A DNA stretch of 64,000 bases from Corylus avellana (lineage: Eukaryota; Streptophyta; Magnoliopsida; Fagales; Betulaceae). The notes below the pieces were generated by a model. The model ran no database searches and was not told where the DNA came from. It saw only the letters and a list, made by a program, of their open reading frames with translations. Where the stretch lies: the NCBI RefSeq assembly GCF_901000735.1, contig NC_081544.1, positions 10,169,608-10,233,607 on the forward strand. Reading direction: 5' to 3'. A program made the position numbers and the translations under genes. How positions within the stretch are numbered: the stretch's first letter is position 1; the number at the start of each line of letters is the position of its first letter. This document shows positions 33,334 through 44,913 of this stretch, piece after piece.

Positions 33334-34210
33334 TGTGCCATTGAAATAAAATAATCCGAAAAATAAATAACTTTTGCTTTGGTGTCTTTATATTTGGAGA
33401 GGAAGCCTAACATATGTTAGACTTAATTTTGGGTAAAAAATTTGATAAATAATACTTTTTGTAGATTTTGTTAAAATTTTAGAGAAATATTAGAAATGAA
33501 AAGTTCAATAGGAAGCTCCAACTACCAAAACCTTTCGCCCCACCGTTCACTCTTCTTTTTCTAAGATATTTCCCCTAATAGAAAGGGATAAAAGCTCATT
33601 ACCCAATATGATTATGCTTCCTTTTTTCTTTTTTTTTTCACTAAAGTTTCAATTTTTATTGTAAATGATATTTTCTTTTATGTCTAAAAATGAAAATAGT
33701 ACTTCCTTCTATAAAATTGATGGTCCGCTTCAATCCAATAAAAGACGTGACATGCGGCAATGTGTAATAATAAAAATTAAATAAATAAAGATGCTAAGGA
33801 CCACCCATTTGGGCCAAGGGCTAACTACCCCTAAAAAGCAAAATGGAGGTGACCGAAACCACTTATATAGACCGTGGGGGTGGCTCAACTATAATATTAC
33901 ATTATATTAGATAATGTTTTTATGCACGCCTCTAATTTATTATTTTTTTTTCTAGAAAATAATGTATGGTAATGTTGGGAGAATATATAGTACTATTAAG
34001 ACTATAATATAATATGTTGGAACATCAATTAGGTACAACTTGTTCGGCGTAAAATATTTTCCGTATGTTTTGGTGTTTAGTACGATAATAAATAATAGTT
34101 TTATACAAAAATCTTATGGAGTACCATCCATATTTTCTTGATTTTCATTAAATACTTTTTCTCTATTGCCTGTTTTGTGGAGCTGCCCAGTTGCGAAGGC
34201 TATATGAAGT
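31293..34210. other. Intergenic AT-rich DNA with MITE-like pieces
   Basis: No credible host gene. A minus-strand open frame at 31720-32031 (about 100 codons, VVQVRGRLLNAIRHLHTVKY) matches nothing I recognise. The stretch 32040-32430 has the composition and GAATGCTCTTA end of a plant MITE. A plus-strand frame at 32913-33050 (MDRSLIHKMFLIESDSDKE) vaguely resembles the acidic start of PIF/Harbinger nuclease-like proteins; this is weak. An A run lies at 33306-33330. Confidence 0.4.
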
Positions 34211-34745
34211 ATGTGTGGTAGTAAAATCCAAAAAAGAAGCATCCATAATGAGGAATTTGTGTTTATCTTGGAGGAGCTCTTTCATTTTCTGAGTAAGGAG
34301 GATATAGACCTCATGGCGGTGGTTGCAAGAATGTTATGGCTTCGACGGAACGCCCTTGTTTATGGGAAAAAGGTTAGTCCTTCTACAACAGTGATAGGGT
34401 GTGCCTCAGAATCTTTGGAGGCATTTCAATTAGCAAAGTCTCGGAAAGATGTTGTGACTTAAGAATAAAAGGAAAATGGGTATTGGTGTGGTAGTTAGAG
34501 ATGGTATGGGAGAGGTGTTGGCACCTTTCCTAGCACCAAAAGACTACAACATCAAGCCTGATATTGCGAAGGCAGCTGCAGCGTTAAGGGCCATTAACTT
34601 TTGTCGGGAACTGGGTTTTTACATGATGGTTCTGGAAGCTGATGCCCTCTAAGTGGTGTAGACACTCAATAAAGATTGTAGAAGCTGGAGCCGATATGGA
34701 CATCTTATTGAGGACGCTCGAGAAGTTTTAACTTGTTTGCTATTG
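34211..34745 (+). pseudogene. LINE-type RNase H domain relic
   Basis: Two frames together resemble the tail of plant L1-type elements or RVT_3 RNase H-like proteins. The first (34211-34462) contains MLWLRRNALVYGKKV, a typical linker before the domain. The second (34476 on) reads GIGVVVRDGMGEVLAP, then KAAAALRAINFCRELGF and VLEADAL, in the order of an RNase H fold. A frameshift separates them, and TAA (34650-34652) and TAG codons interrupt the end. The usual first catalytic Asp segment (NVDGAF) is missing. No RT domain is nearby. Confidence 0.7.
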
Positions 34746-35650
34746 GAAATAATTTTGGATGGTGCATAAATTCTCATTAATATAAAATAATTACAATTTA
34801 AAAATTAACAATAAAATAAATAAAATAGAAGAGATGAAAAGTAGAGTATAGAAAGATCTCACAATATGATATAGAATCACGCAAGAGCGTTGTCTTTAAA
34901 GGTTGATTTGTGCTTCCCGAAGTATATAACTTAGTGCGATCAAATCTCTTGACACGCAACCTCCAGGATTAGACTATAGTATCTTCCTTCGTTAAGGACA
35001 CACTTCCAAGAACGAAGACAAATTATAGAACAACCCAAATCTTTTCTTGAAGAATAACAATTCCGTAATTGAAAACGTAGAAGTAACATATATATACCTT
35101 TTTTGTGACACACATAGACAAGAAAGTTGGCTTAATATATATAAAGGAAGCTCACATTTTTTTCTATCCAAAGTCTAGAAAAACTTTATGACCAAATGGT
35201 CAAATTGGTTAAAGAAAACCCATCAAAGCATTAACCACAACTAGGCTAAATAAGTAGGAATTTAATGAATCGTGGTAGAGTTAGACTCTTTTAACCAAAC
35301 TCACAAGTTGACCAAACTTATTACCCACATAACTTTCTCAAAAAAAAAAAAAAAAAAAAATCAAATCAAATCAATCAAATCAAAGAAATTTGGGGTGTTC
35401 CTGATGGATACCACCTATATGAGTGTGGAGGTGCTATCTCTTATGAGACTTGGGTAGGTCTCTAGAGCAAAGCTGGAAGGTTAACCATGTTCGACGACAT
35501 GGTTAACCGTATTAGTTTTTTTATATATTTTCCATGTTGGAAAATATATTCCTTATTAGACTAGAAAATAAAAGCAGAAAAAAATAGAGATTTATTTGAG
35601 CCCTAAGAAAGGAATATATCATTCCCGTCCCCTAACAACGCCCTTGTCCT
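34746..35650. other. Intergenic DNA with two adjacent perfect hairpins
   Basis: No gene. At 35479-35508, GGTTAACCATG and CATGGTTAACC pair across 8 bases. At 35523-35549, ATATATTTTCCA and TGGAAAATATAT pair across 3 bases. An A run lies at 35341-35360. Confidence 0.6.
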
Positions 35651-35812
35651 CAAGGTGGAAATTGCTGCAAGATGTATTCTTTGCCCTCTTCATCTCCATC
35701 ATCATCTTTCCCCAAACATGCCTCGATCATAAAGAGATGTTTGCAGCGATGACCTGGGCAGTATTTGTCATTGCACTTGAAACAAAGCCCATTTTCCTAC
35801 CTCTCTCGTAGT
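35651..35812 (-). pseudogene. Gypsy gag zinc-knuckle fragment
   Basis: The minus strand reads GLCFKCNDKYCPGHRCKH, a CCHC-like knuckle as in Reina/chromovirus-type gypsy polyproteins, followed by an acidic spacer (KDDDGDEEGKEY) and a stop. Only ~50 codons remain. Confidence 0.65.
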
Positions 35813-35952
35813 TCCTCGGTAGTTTAAAAAGCTTGTTGCATACATTAAATGCAATCGTACATCCCACGAGAGAAGGATTTATCTTACTGTTTTTCAATTT
35901 TATTTCCGATTATGTACTGCTAAGGGATTGGCAATATGTAAGTTTGGGGGTG
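35813..35952 (+). mobile_element. G1 Athila-type element, 3' internal tail
   Basis: Contains the conserved AAATGCAATCGTACATCCCACGA and the terminal AAGTTTGGGGGTG polypurine tract shared with G2, G3, G4 and G7. Everything upstream of this tail is lost, replaced by the unrelated zinc-knuckle relic. Confidence 0.75.
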
Positions 35953-37461
35953 TGATAAGCACTGAATATTGCACATTCAAGCCCCTTAACTCATATATGA
36001 TAATTCTTTAGTGTTGTTATTTGTTCGATTTTATGTTGTTTTAGTGTTTTCAGGTTCTTAGGAAGAATACAAGAATAACCATTGATTTCGGGCTTAAAGC
36101 ATACTTTGAGAATACCTAACACATGTCTCAGTATTTTGACCCTAACTTTCTATTCGAGTATCGTATTAAGGTGAAACAAGTGGCAGTGGAAAGCTAACTC
36201 ACAATGCTATAAATTATTATGAAATACAAATTTCTTAATTCAGAAGTTTACTATGCAAAAATCGCCCCGCAAGATAAGAGCGCAAAACAGCCACATGTGT
36301 AGGTGCGCTAGCGCGCCCCACAAGTGGGATCGAAGGCATCACAAGTACACTCGAGCGCACCATAAGTGGGATTCAGCGCACTCGGGCTTCTCTAGCATGT
36401 AGAAAGAGCCCAAATCCACCCTGAAGAAGGCCTTCAGTCTCCTATTCCAACTGAGAGTACCTACGACTTTTCTAGGTTTTTTAGGGCTTATAGGGCTTGT
36501 TTGCTCCCTATAAATAGACCCTTAAGCTTCAAGAGAAGGTGTGCTTAGTTTTAGACAGAAAATATCTTCTTTGAGGCTTGAAGAGTTAAAGATAAGAGGA
36601 TAATGGCAGGAGGCCATTCTAGCACCACCATGAGCAGCTAAGCTCATAATAGGGTGTTGATGTAGCCCTTTCCAAGTAACAATGATTTAATTGTATATTG
36701 ATTTGGGTTTTTCTATATTCATGATGGTTGTATAACTGTGAGCATTGATCTTAATGTTTATATTCAATCATTATGAATTTATTCTCTTGTCTTAGAAAGT
36801 CTTTTATATTGATTGATCTCAATCCTTCATATTTTCTATGATTATTTGAATGATTGTTATACAACAGTTTTAACTGACACATAATCAAGAGGGATAGATA
36901 GGTCATGCCTAGGGAAGACGGATTGTACTACACCCTAGTGTAGTGTAATTTAGGTAGACAGTTCGTACCAACCGAAAATGGGTTATAATATTCCCTTGAT
37001 TGTGTGTAGCCTATTAAGGAATTAGATAATCCATACCTAGGGAAGACGGATCGTACCGCATCTTAGTGGTTAGGTGGACGGTTCGTGCTAACCGGAGATG
37101 GATCATAATTTTTTCTTAATGATAGTATTTTCTTGACTACTAGAGTGAGACGACCCCTATATTATGCATAGCACGAATTTTCCTTACTAATATATGATTG
37201 ACCATTGTTATGCGGTTAGTGATGAAATCCCCCCTATTCTATCTCTCATCATCTATCTTTACTTTTATGCATTTACTTTTATAAAAACAAAACAATTCAA
37301 TCATACTTGAATTAAGTTATATTTGATCTTGAAAAGCTTGATAACAACACCCACGCAGTCCTTGAGGTTCGACACCCTCAATATAGCCATATCCTATGAG
37401 GATCCGTACTATTGCGAGTAGTAATTTTATTATTGATATTTTTGGACATAAAAAGGCCACA
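35953..37461 (+). repeat. G1 LTR (Athila/Tat-type, family 1)
   Basis: About 1509 bp, TGATAAGCAC...GGCCACA, directly after the polypurine tract. It has a TATA box (CTATAAATAGA at 36508-36518) and a GCGC-rich motif cluster at 36296-36395. Its 3' half aligns with the minus-strand LTR 57657-58752. No second LTR or primer site is attached. Confidence 0.8.
36508..36518 (+). promoter_or_regulatory. TATA box of G1 LTR
   Basis: CTATAAATAGA, in a context (ACCCTTAAGC follows) repeated in the LTRs of G2-G5. It is the likely Pol II start region of the LTR. Confidence 0.7.
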
Positions 37462-37483
37462 TTAGAGCACACACACCAACACT

Positions 37484-38112
37484 GAAGGATATGTTAGGTC
37501 TGCTAGCAGTAAGGTATTAAAGACTCTCAATCATACTTCTGTAGAGTGTTTGATTAACTTTGTTTCCAGTAAGATTTGCTGAAAGTTTCACACTGATACT
37601 CATCGGAGTGCGAACGTGACTATTTCCATCAAGGCCAAATTTTTTCAAAAGCTCCTTGGCATACTTGGCCCGAGAGACAAACATTTCGAGGTCTGATTGT
37701 TGAACCTGTAGACCTCATAAATATGACAGCTCTCCAATCATACTCATTTCAAATATTTTCTTCATTTTCTCAGCAAAAGTGTGAGAATGAAAGTCAATTG
37801 TAGCTCCAAACACTATGTTGTCAACATAGATTTGAGCAATCAATATATCCTTTCCCTTCTTTCGAATGAACAGAGTACAATCTGCTGTTCCACGAATGAA
37901 CCCATGTGAGGTGAGATATGACATGAGTTTCTCATACCATACTCTAAGTGCTTATTTCAACCCATACAAAAGCCTTCTTCATTTTGTACACATGATCAAT
38001 ATGATGAGGATCATTGAACCCTTTTGGTTGTACTACATAGACTTCTTCTTCAAGAATCCGATTCAAAAAGGCACTTTTAACATCCATTTCATTCAATGCT
38101 AAGGTTCCATCG
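37484..38112 (-). pseudogene. SIRE-like copia reverse-transcriptase relic
   Basis: Reading from 38112 downward: MDVKSAFLN, EEEVYVVQPKGF, then after stops GFIRGTADCTLF and the catalytic box as QIYVDNIVFGAT. The second Asp of YVDD is replaced by Asn. MSMIGELSYL and RTPMSISVKL follow, then LYRSMIESL and YLTASRP. Several stops are present. It abuts the end of the G1 LTR. It may belong to the same family as the SIRE-like 3' end at 28900-31292, on the other strand. Confidence 0.85.
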
Positions 38113-38257
38113 ATCGATCAATAGTCACATCAATTGTTCGGCTCCCAAAATCTTTTAGAATATTTTTACAATTTAAATATAATAATTTAGTTTTAAATTG
38201 TTTTATCTAATTTAAATATATAATTACAATTTTTAATAAATATTTATGCAATCCCGT
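38113..38257. other. Short AT-rich spacer between copia relic and G2
   Basis: No feature recognised, apart from an ATCGATCGATC repeat near 38109-38120. Confidence 0.5.
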
Positions 38258-39667
38258 TGTGACAGTTACCCACCTAAATTAATAGGCAAATACTTGGTAC
38301 GTTTTACTCACAAGTGCACAAGATCAAAACGATAGTATAGTAGGTAAATACGAGATCATTCCCACGAGGATTGGTAAGTTATGCTTAGAATGTAATTTCT
38401 TACTTAATTAACAGGTTTAAAACAATTGTCACAAATTGAATTAAATTGAAGAAATAATATAAAAGAAATACTAAAACTAAAAAAGATTAGGGGTTTGAAA
38501 TCCACCACTAACCATACTCAAATAAGACTAATAATATGCCAATATTCCAATTATCTTAGATATCCAATGTTTGTCAACATAAGGGCATGATATCTACTCC
38601 TTAAGCTATTGATTTCTCTAAACAATGAACTAGGCATCGTATTTACTCTAGTTCTTTTGTTTCCCAAAGGATTTAACATGGTATCTACTAAATTATTCTT
38701 GAAGGAAGCATAAATTTATGAAAATTGACAACCACACAAGGCTGAGGGCACGGTATCTACTCTCGGTTCCCCATGTTGATTAGCCCAAAAACCTGTGATG
38801 GGGTTCTTTTGTCACTTTATTAAGCCCAAGACTTGGCCATCCAAATTGACTTAAATAACATAAATCTAAACACATGCATATGATCAAACACATTCGTATG
38901 AAGAATTCAAGTACATAGGAAGTAATCAAATTAAACACCAAAAGATAATTGTAGCAACTGCGCCAATATTGCAACCCTAAAGAGACATGATTAGAGCTTC
39001 AAACCAGCCCTAATTAAAAGACTCATTACATAACAAAATAAAAGGGGAAGAGAAGAAAAACCCAAACTCTTCTTGATCTAGCCTTCAATTCTTTTCCAAA
39101 GCTTGTGTCTGCTTCTCCACCCTTTTTCCTATAGGCTTAGTAGTCTATTTATAGGTTTAGGAAAACATAGAACCCTTGAAAACCTAATAAAATCGGAGGT
39201 TTATTTCCTAGCACAAGTAGGACTTTGAAAACCAAATTTGGGTTGAAAAAGGAGTCTTGGCCACATCTGATTTTTCTCCAGCGCACAAGTGCGCTCGATA
39301 GGTGAGGTGCGCTCGAGTGCAAGCATACTCTCAATCCTTGTCTGTGTGCGCTCGAGCGCTGATGCGTTCGAGCCTGTTTCTTGTGTGTGCTAGCGCAGCT
39401 GCTGCGCTCACTCCTTGTTCTCTGGCATATGAGCGCTCAAGCACATGCCTATGCTCGAGCCTAGTCTGCATGTGCTTGATCTCAATCTCCAGATTTTCCT
39501 AAAAATGCCCTTTAAGTCAAAAAATTTCAGAAATGCTTCATTTTCTTCAAAAACCTATAAAAAGACATAAAACCCAAAAAGGAAACAAAACATCAAATAA
39601 TAATAAAACTAAGAGCCTAACGTATGCAAATTAAGGCGCTAAAATATGACTATTTTAGCTCTTATCA
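38258..39667 (-). repeat. G2 3' LTR (family 2)
   Basis: 1410 bp. On the minus strand it starts TGATAAGAGCTAAAATAG and ends GTAACTGTCACA. TATA box at 39144-39154. It aligns with the LTRs of G3, G4 and G5 (shared GTATCTACT and CGGTTCCCCATGTTGATTA text) but is the most diverged of them. Confidence 0.82.
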
Positions 39668-40167
39668 CATCCCCAAACTTATATATTACTGGTCCCTTAG
39701 CAATCCAAAACTAAAAATAAAGACAAAAAGATAAATCATTTTTTCATGGGATGTACGATTGCATTTAGCATATACAACAAGCCTTTTAAACCCTAGGTTT
39801 CTCTAGTCGGACGAGTGAAGTCTCGTAAGGGTTTAATAGAAATGTTACCAACAAACATTATGCAAAATTCATGTTATCCCAAAGGTTGAAGTATCATTGA
39901 TTTTCATTTATTACCAAGCTTAAAGAGATAAATAAACTTCATCTTCACAATGAATTGGAATTCCAAAGTCTAATCACTTACAAAAGACAAGCTAAGGCAT
40001 CATAAGTTCAATTTAGTGTAAAGTGAACTAACACATAACTATGAGGCTTCCAAATTATTTCCAATGTGCAATGACTCAATACCTCAAAGTTCACTGGGAC
40101 TCCCGGAATGAATAACCAAGGCATAACTTTCTTTTCTTTACTTTTCAAGCTCTACAATGCTTAGTTC

Positions 40168-40390
40168 CCTTAAGCTTTTTAATTGACCCATGTACCGAGT
40201 GTTAAGTCAATGACTCCCAAACCAGATGGTTTTAGGGAATTGGGTGTAAAGACACACCTATACGGACTTACTAACTCGAGTCAAAAAGGCTATGAAACCA
40301 AACTAGCCATGATATTAACCATATTAAAATTTTCACTTTTTGACATGAACACTCATTGCTTAATGAGGCAAGAGGTCTAGTTACTTAGCA
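40168..40390 (-). other. Conserved 3' UTR module of G2
   Basis: Minus-strand copy of the block also found in G3, G4 and G7. A GGTGT/ACACC hairpin spans 40243-40258 with a 6-base loop. An ATTGAC/GTCAAT stem is at 40182-40187 and 40206-40211. Further toward the LTR, an ACGAG/CTCGT hairpin is at 39811-39826. Confidence 0.75.
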
Positions 40391-41879
40391 AAAATCTCAC
40401 AATGATCAACTTTTTTCTTTCTTTTCCTTTTTTTCTTTTCATATATATGCCAAAGTATCCATCCAACAAGTCACCCAGTTTCACCCAAGACATTGAAACA
40501 TATCCAATCGGAATCACATGTCATACCCCACAAATTTTGCGCTAATGTGCTTGTGGCAATTTAAAATTAAAACAAGTAAATTCTCAAATGTCAAAAGTAA
40601 CCATACTTTGAAATCTCGCCATCAGATCATGTGTTCAAAATTTTAAGCTCAACAATGAAATTCAAATCACAGTTTTGTAGATCAACTAAAATCTCATGAA
40701 TATCATGAACATGCATTTTTTTCAAATTTTTTTTCAAAAAAAAAAAAAAAAAAGTTCAAAATTTTTTAGATAAAGTGTGTGTGTGTTCCCCATAACCCCA
40801 AACACAAATTACACGTTGTCCTCAATGTGTAGGAAAACATGGAAAGATCTTACCTGGGAGATGAGAAAACTGGTTGGACAAAGGTATGGCTCGTAGCATA
40901 CCCCCAAACTTGAATGCAAGACATTTTATCATGGAATGGGTTGCCTCCCAAGAGCGCTAAGTTTACCGTCTTCAACCAGACTATTGATAGTAGCTTCAGT
41001 GCTACTATTCTTTGTGAGATGCTAGTTGGAATAAGTATGGCTCATATCATACCCCCAAACTTGCAAGAACACTTGTCCTTAAAACAAATAAATACTCCAA
41101 CCAAATACCAGTGAAGTGCAACACATTGTTGTAAAAATATAATCAAAGAATAAAAATTGAACAACAATGGAGATAATAAAACTTGGAATGAGATCATGTA
41201 TCTTGGCCTGATGGAGGGCTCAAATGCATAGGGTAGGCATCGTATGGAATAATGGCTAAATTTTGATATTGGTGATCCTGGATGAAAAAGAAACCAATCA
41301 GATTTGGAATTTACAACAACTTCAGTACTGCTATCTAGATGTGCACTCGATAGTATAGGACATGCGATCGATCATAGTGATACGCTCGATTCCTCTTATT
41401 GGGTGCTCGGCTTCACTGCCGTAGAATAAAAATAGTCTAGCAGTGGTGCGCTCAATCGCACTGTTGCGGATGAAAATAGAACAACGGCAACAGCAGCTTC
41501 AGTGCTGCTTTCTGGAAGTGGTGCGCTCACTCATAGAGGACATATGCTCGATCGCACTGCTGCAGATCAGAAATAAACTAGCAAAAATAGTAAACAAAAA
41601 AGGTTAGAAAAAAATTTAAATAAAAAAAAAACGAAAATCAATAAAAAAAAAATAAAAACAATAAAGAACAGAAAGATAAAATAAAATAAAATAGAAAACA
41701 AAAATAGAAAAAAATAAAATAAAAACAGACTCAACATAACAGCAGCTTTGGTACTGCTGTCTGGTTGTACGCTCGATTGCAATGCACTTGTACTCGATCT
41801 CCATGGAATTGGCGCTCGAGCGCACTGTCGCAACACCAAAACATTAAGAACTCACAATAGCCTCAGTACTGTTGTGTGG

Positions 41880-43232
41880 TGTTAAGTGCTAAAATATTGA
41901 TATTTTCAGCCCTTAACTTACATGTTTTATTCCTTTGGGTTTAGTTAATTAGGTCTTTTTAATTCATTTTTGTGTTTTCCACACTTTTGTAGGCTTTTGG
42001 AAGAAAAGGAAGTAAATCTGGAAGATTTGGGCTCAAAGAGAGAAGATAGAAAAAATCGAAGCCCCTGACACTGTGATCGATCACAGCTTCCCCGCGATCG
42101 AGCGCTATACCAGAGAAGACGAAGCACAAATCAGGCCATGAGCAATCGTACGCACGACAGAAGAGGATCGATTGCAGACCTGTGATCGAGCGTACACAGG
42201 TTGCAATCGATCGTACCCGTGCGCAGGAGACATATCAAGTGGCGGCCAAATTGTCATTCTTTCCATATAAGGGTTTTTCAACTCCCAATTGTAATAGGTT
42301 TTGAAACCCTATGAAATTCCTAGGTTTACTAGTTTGCCAATGACTTTTTAAGCCTATAAATAGACCCTTAAACCTCTAGAATAGGGAGCTTGGGGAGGAG
42401 AAGAATTGGAGCTCTTCAAGTTCAAGTTTCGGGTTTATTCTTTTCCTTTTTCTTTTATTTATTAAAGATGTTTAACATCAATTCTATGTGTAGCTAATTT
42501 ATTTAGTAGGGCTAGACTGAAGCCCTACTTATGTTTAGTTGATATTCAATATTGGTGCCCTTGTGATGATTTTGTTGTGATATCTAAATTGATTAATGCT
42601 TGTTTTCATGAATTTCTCATATGTGTGTGCCTGATCAACATGTGCATGTGGTATGAACTAGTTAGTTAAATCAATTTGGATGACCGAGTCCTGGGTTTAA
42701 CATAAGTAACAAAAGAAATCCACACCGCGATTCTTGGGTTAATCAACACGGGGAACCGTGAGTAAACACCCATGCCCTAGGCCTCATGTGTTTGTCAATT
42801 TCCACAGTTTTTATGCTTTCTTAAAGAACAACTTAGTAGACACGCATTCTAAATCCTTTAAGAAAGAAAGGAATTAGAGTAGACATCCATACGTAATTCG
42901 TTGCTTACGAAAATCAACAGCTTAAGGAGTAGACACCAATGCCCTTAGGTTGACAAACATTAGATATTCATAACATGATCAAAATATTGGCATATTGATA
43001 TATTAGCTAAGCATAATTAGTGGTGGATATCAAAGCCCTACCTTTTTATTATCATCAATTCAAAATTCAATCTTTGTTTTGTTTTGCTTCTGGAATTTAA
43101 TTTTAAGCAAAATCTAGCAATCCTCGTGGGAATGACTCAGTATTTGCACACTATTCTACTATGTTGACCTCGTGCACTTGTGGCTAAAATATCCAATTAT
43201 TTGCCTATTAATTTAGGTAGGTAATTGGCACA
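41880..43232 (+). repeat. G3 5' LTR (family 2)
   Basis: 1353 bp, TGTTAAGTGC...ATTGGCACA. It contains a cluster of GATCGATC/GATCGAGCG motifs (42065-42230) upstream of the TATA box at 42354-42364. Confidence 0.88.
42354..42364 (+). promoter_or_regulatory. TATA box of G3 5' LTR
   Basis: CTATAAATAGA followed by CCCTTAA. The same box lies at 50714-50724 in the 3' LTR and, on the minus strand, at 51628-51638 in G4. Confidence 0.7.
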
Positions 43233-43241
43233 AGAAGTTTT

Positions 43242-43259
43242 TGGCGCTGTTGTTGGGGA
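43242..43259 (+). other. G3 primer-binding site, tRNA-Asp type, mutated
   Basis: TGGCGCTGTTGTTGGGGA, ten bases after the LTR. G7 keeps the consensus TGGCGCCGTTGCCGGGGA. The three differences are C-to-T changes, consistent with decay of a methylated element. Confidence 0.85.
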
Positions 43260-43528
43260 TTGCGGCGAATTTTGTTTAGAATTATTTTCCTTTAGTTGTG
43301 TTATTTTAATTTTCAATTTTAAATTTAGTTGTTATCAAAAATCAAATAGATTTTTTGTTTTCCCTAACTTTTTTGTTTTCTATTTTAGGTTGCGGATTAG
43401 CATTCTGTGCTTGCAATCAATTGTCAGCCGAATGCGGTTGAGCGCACCAACCTACGATCGAGCGCAGTTCTGGGGAGCTTTCGGACCAGCAGCACTGAAA
43501 CTGCCTAACTGAAGAAGCAATTCAGTTG

Positions 43529-44800
43529 ATGCAAAGTCGTCGATCTCAAGCCTCAACTATTATTCCACTCGATCCTAAAATTGAGAGGACAATTCGACAA
43601 TGACCTAGAGACAAAGAAGAAGAGGAAAAAATTGAGATGGAAGATTTGCAAGAGAATCCAATTGGGCCAAGACCATTAGAGGCAACTCCACCACGGGTGA
43701 GGAGACCGAAGAAGCAGGCCTTCATTCTAGCAAACCTCCATCGACCCTCATGCATAGCATATCAACCAGAGGTGAAAGGCAGCTATTATATTTCTCCTTA
43801 AATCCTTAATGCATTGACTCACTTCAGAGGCACAGCTACTGAGGATCCCAGCTTGCATCTTATAGAATTCTTTGATTTATGCAAGTTGGAACATGTTCAA
43901 GGCCAAACTCCAGAGAGACTCAGGTTAGTCCTCTTCCCTTTCTCTTTGAAAGATAGTGCTAAACTGTGGTACAATTCCTTGCCTGCAGATTCTATTCATA
44001 CTTGGGAAGAATTAACCACCAAGTTTCTAAAGAAGTTTTTCCCAGCTTAAAAGACAAAACAACTTAAAAGGGAACTTCAAATGTTCTAACAACGAGATGG
44101 AGATCTGTTCTTCGAGGCATGGGATCACTTCAATTCATTGCTTCTAAAGTGCCCACATCACAACATCCCTCAAGATGATCAGGTACAAATTTTCTATGAA
44201 GGTTTAGATGATTTTAACAAGGGTAGTGTTGATACAGCTTATGGAGGTATGCTAATGGAAAAGAGCAGTGAAGAGGCCATTGAGATCTTTGAGATGTTGA
44301 GTGAACACACCCAACAATTCCCATCCAGAAGGAGGCAAGGTGTAAGTAGTAAGGGCACAAATGAAGAAAATAGCGGAGTGCAAGATCAAATGGTTGCCAT
44401 GTAGAAGGCATTCCTTATGCTTGCAAACGCCTTGACTACTCAGAGCATCTCTCCTAATCAACCAGCCACCCAATTCCAGGTATGTGCCATATGTTCTCAA
44501 GTAGGTCATGCTACTGAAACTTGCCATGTATATTCATCTACAGATCAGGAGCAAGCACACTATGTGGGACAAAACAACTACCCCTACAAGAACAATCCAT
44601 ACTCCAACACCTACAAGCCATGGTGGCAAAACCACCCTGAATTCTCAAGGAGTAACAATCAAGGACAACAAAAGGATCCCCAACAAGCAAGCCAGCCAAC
44701 TCAAGAGTCAAAATTGAACCAACTGGAGAATATGATACACACCCTGGTGACTTCTCAACAGTGTAGGAAGAATTTCCAGCCCAAACAATACCCTATCTAG
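43529..44800 (+). pseudogene. G3 gag, multiple stops
   Basis: One frame from the ATG at 43529 carries a retrotransposon gag domain (HLIEFFDLCKLEHVQ, LFPFSLKDSAKLWYNSL, TTKFLKKFFPA) and a CX2CX4HX4C knuckle (CAICSQVGHATETC, about 44484-44525). In-frame stops are at 43601, 43799, 44048, 44087 and 44402, with the last at 44798. Several are one C-to-T step from Gln or Arg codons. Gag would form the virus-like particle and bind element RNA. Confidence 0.85.
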
Positions 44801-44913
44801 GGGATCACCAACAGATAAAAGCAGTCACAGTTCTCAGAAATGGCAAGGTCATTGGAACTGAAGAGCCACCTCAAGCATCTCCAGATGAAGTTTCAACTTC
44901 CAAGGTAAGTAAA

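Larger units (their letters stand above)
38258..41879 (-). mobile_element. G2 Athila-type element, apparently coding-free
   Basis: On the minus strand it reads: a leader-like block with A-rich tracts and GCTCGATCGCAC motifs (41879 to ~41300), a conserved 3' non-coding region (~41100-39668), a polypurine tract, then the 3' LTR. No gag, protease, RT or integrase text is found, so the leader appears joined straight to the 3' region. The 5' LTR and primer site are missing where G3 begins at 41880. Confidence 0.7.

Noticed and set aside
41567..41839. Phe-rich membrane-like frame
   Set aside because: It is translated from A-rich leader DNA on the opposite strand. All its hydrophobicity comes from T-rich codons.
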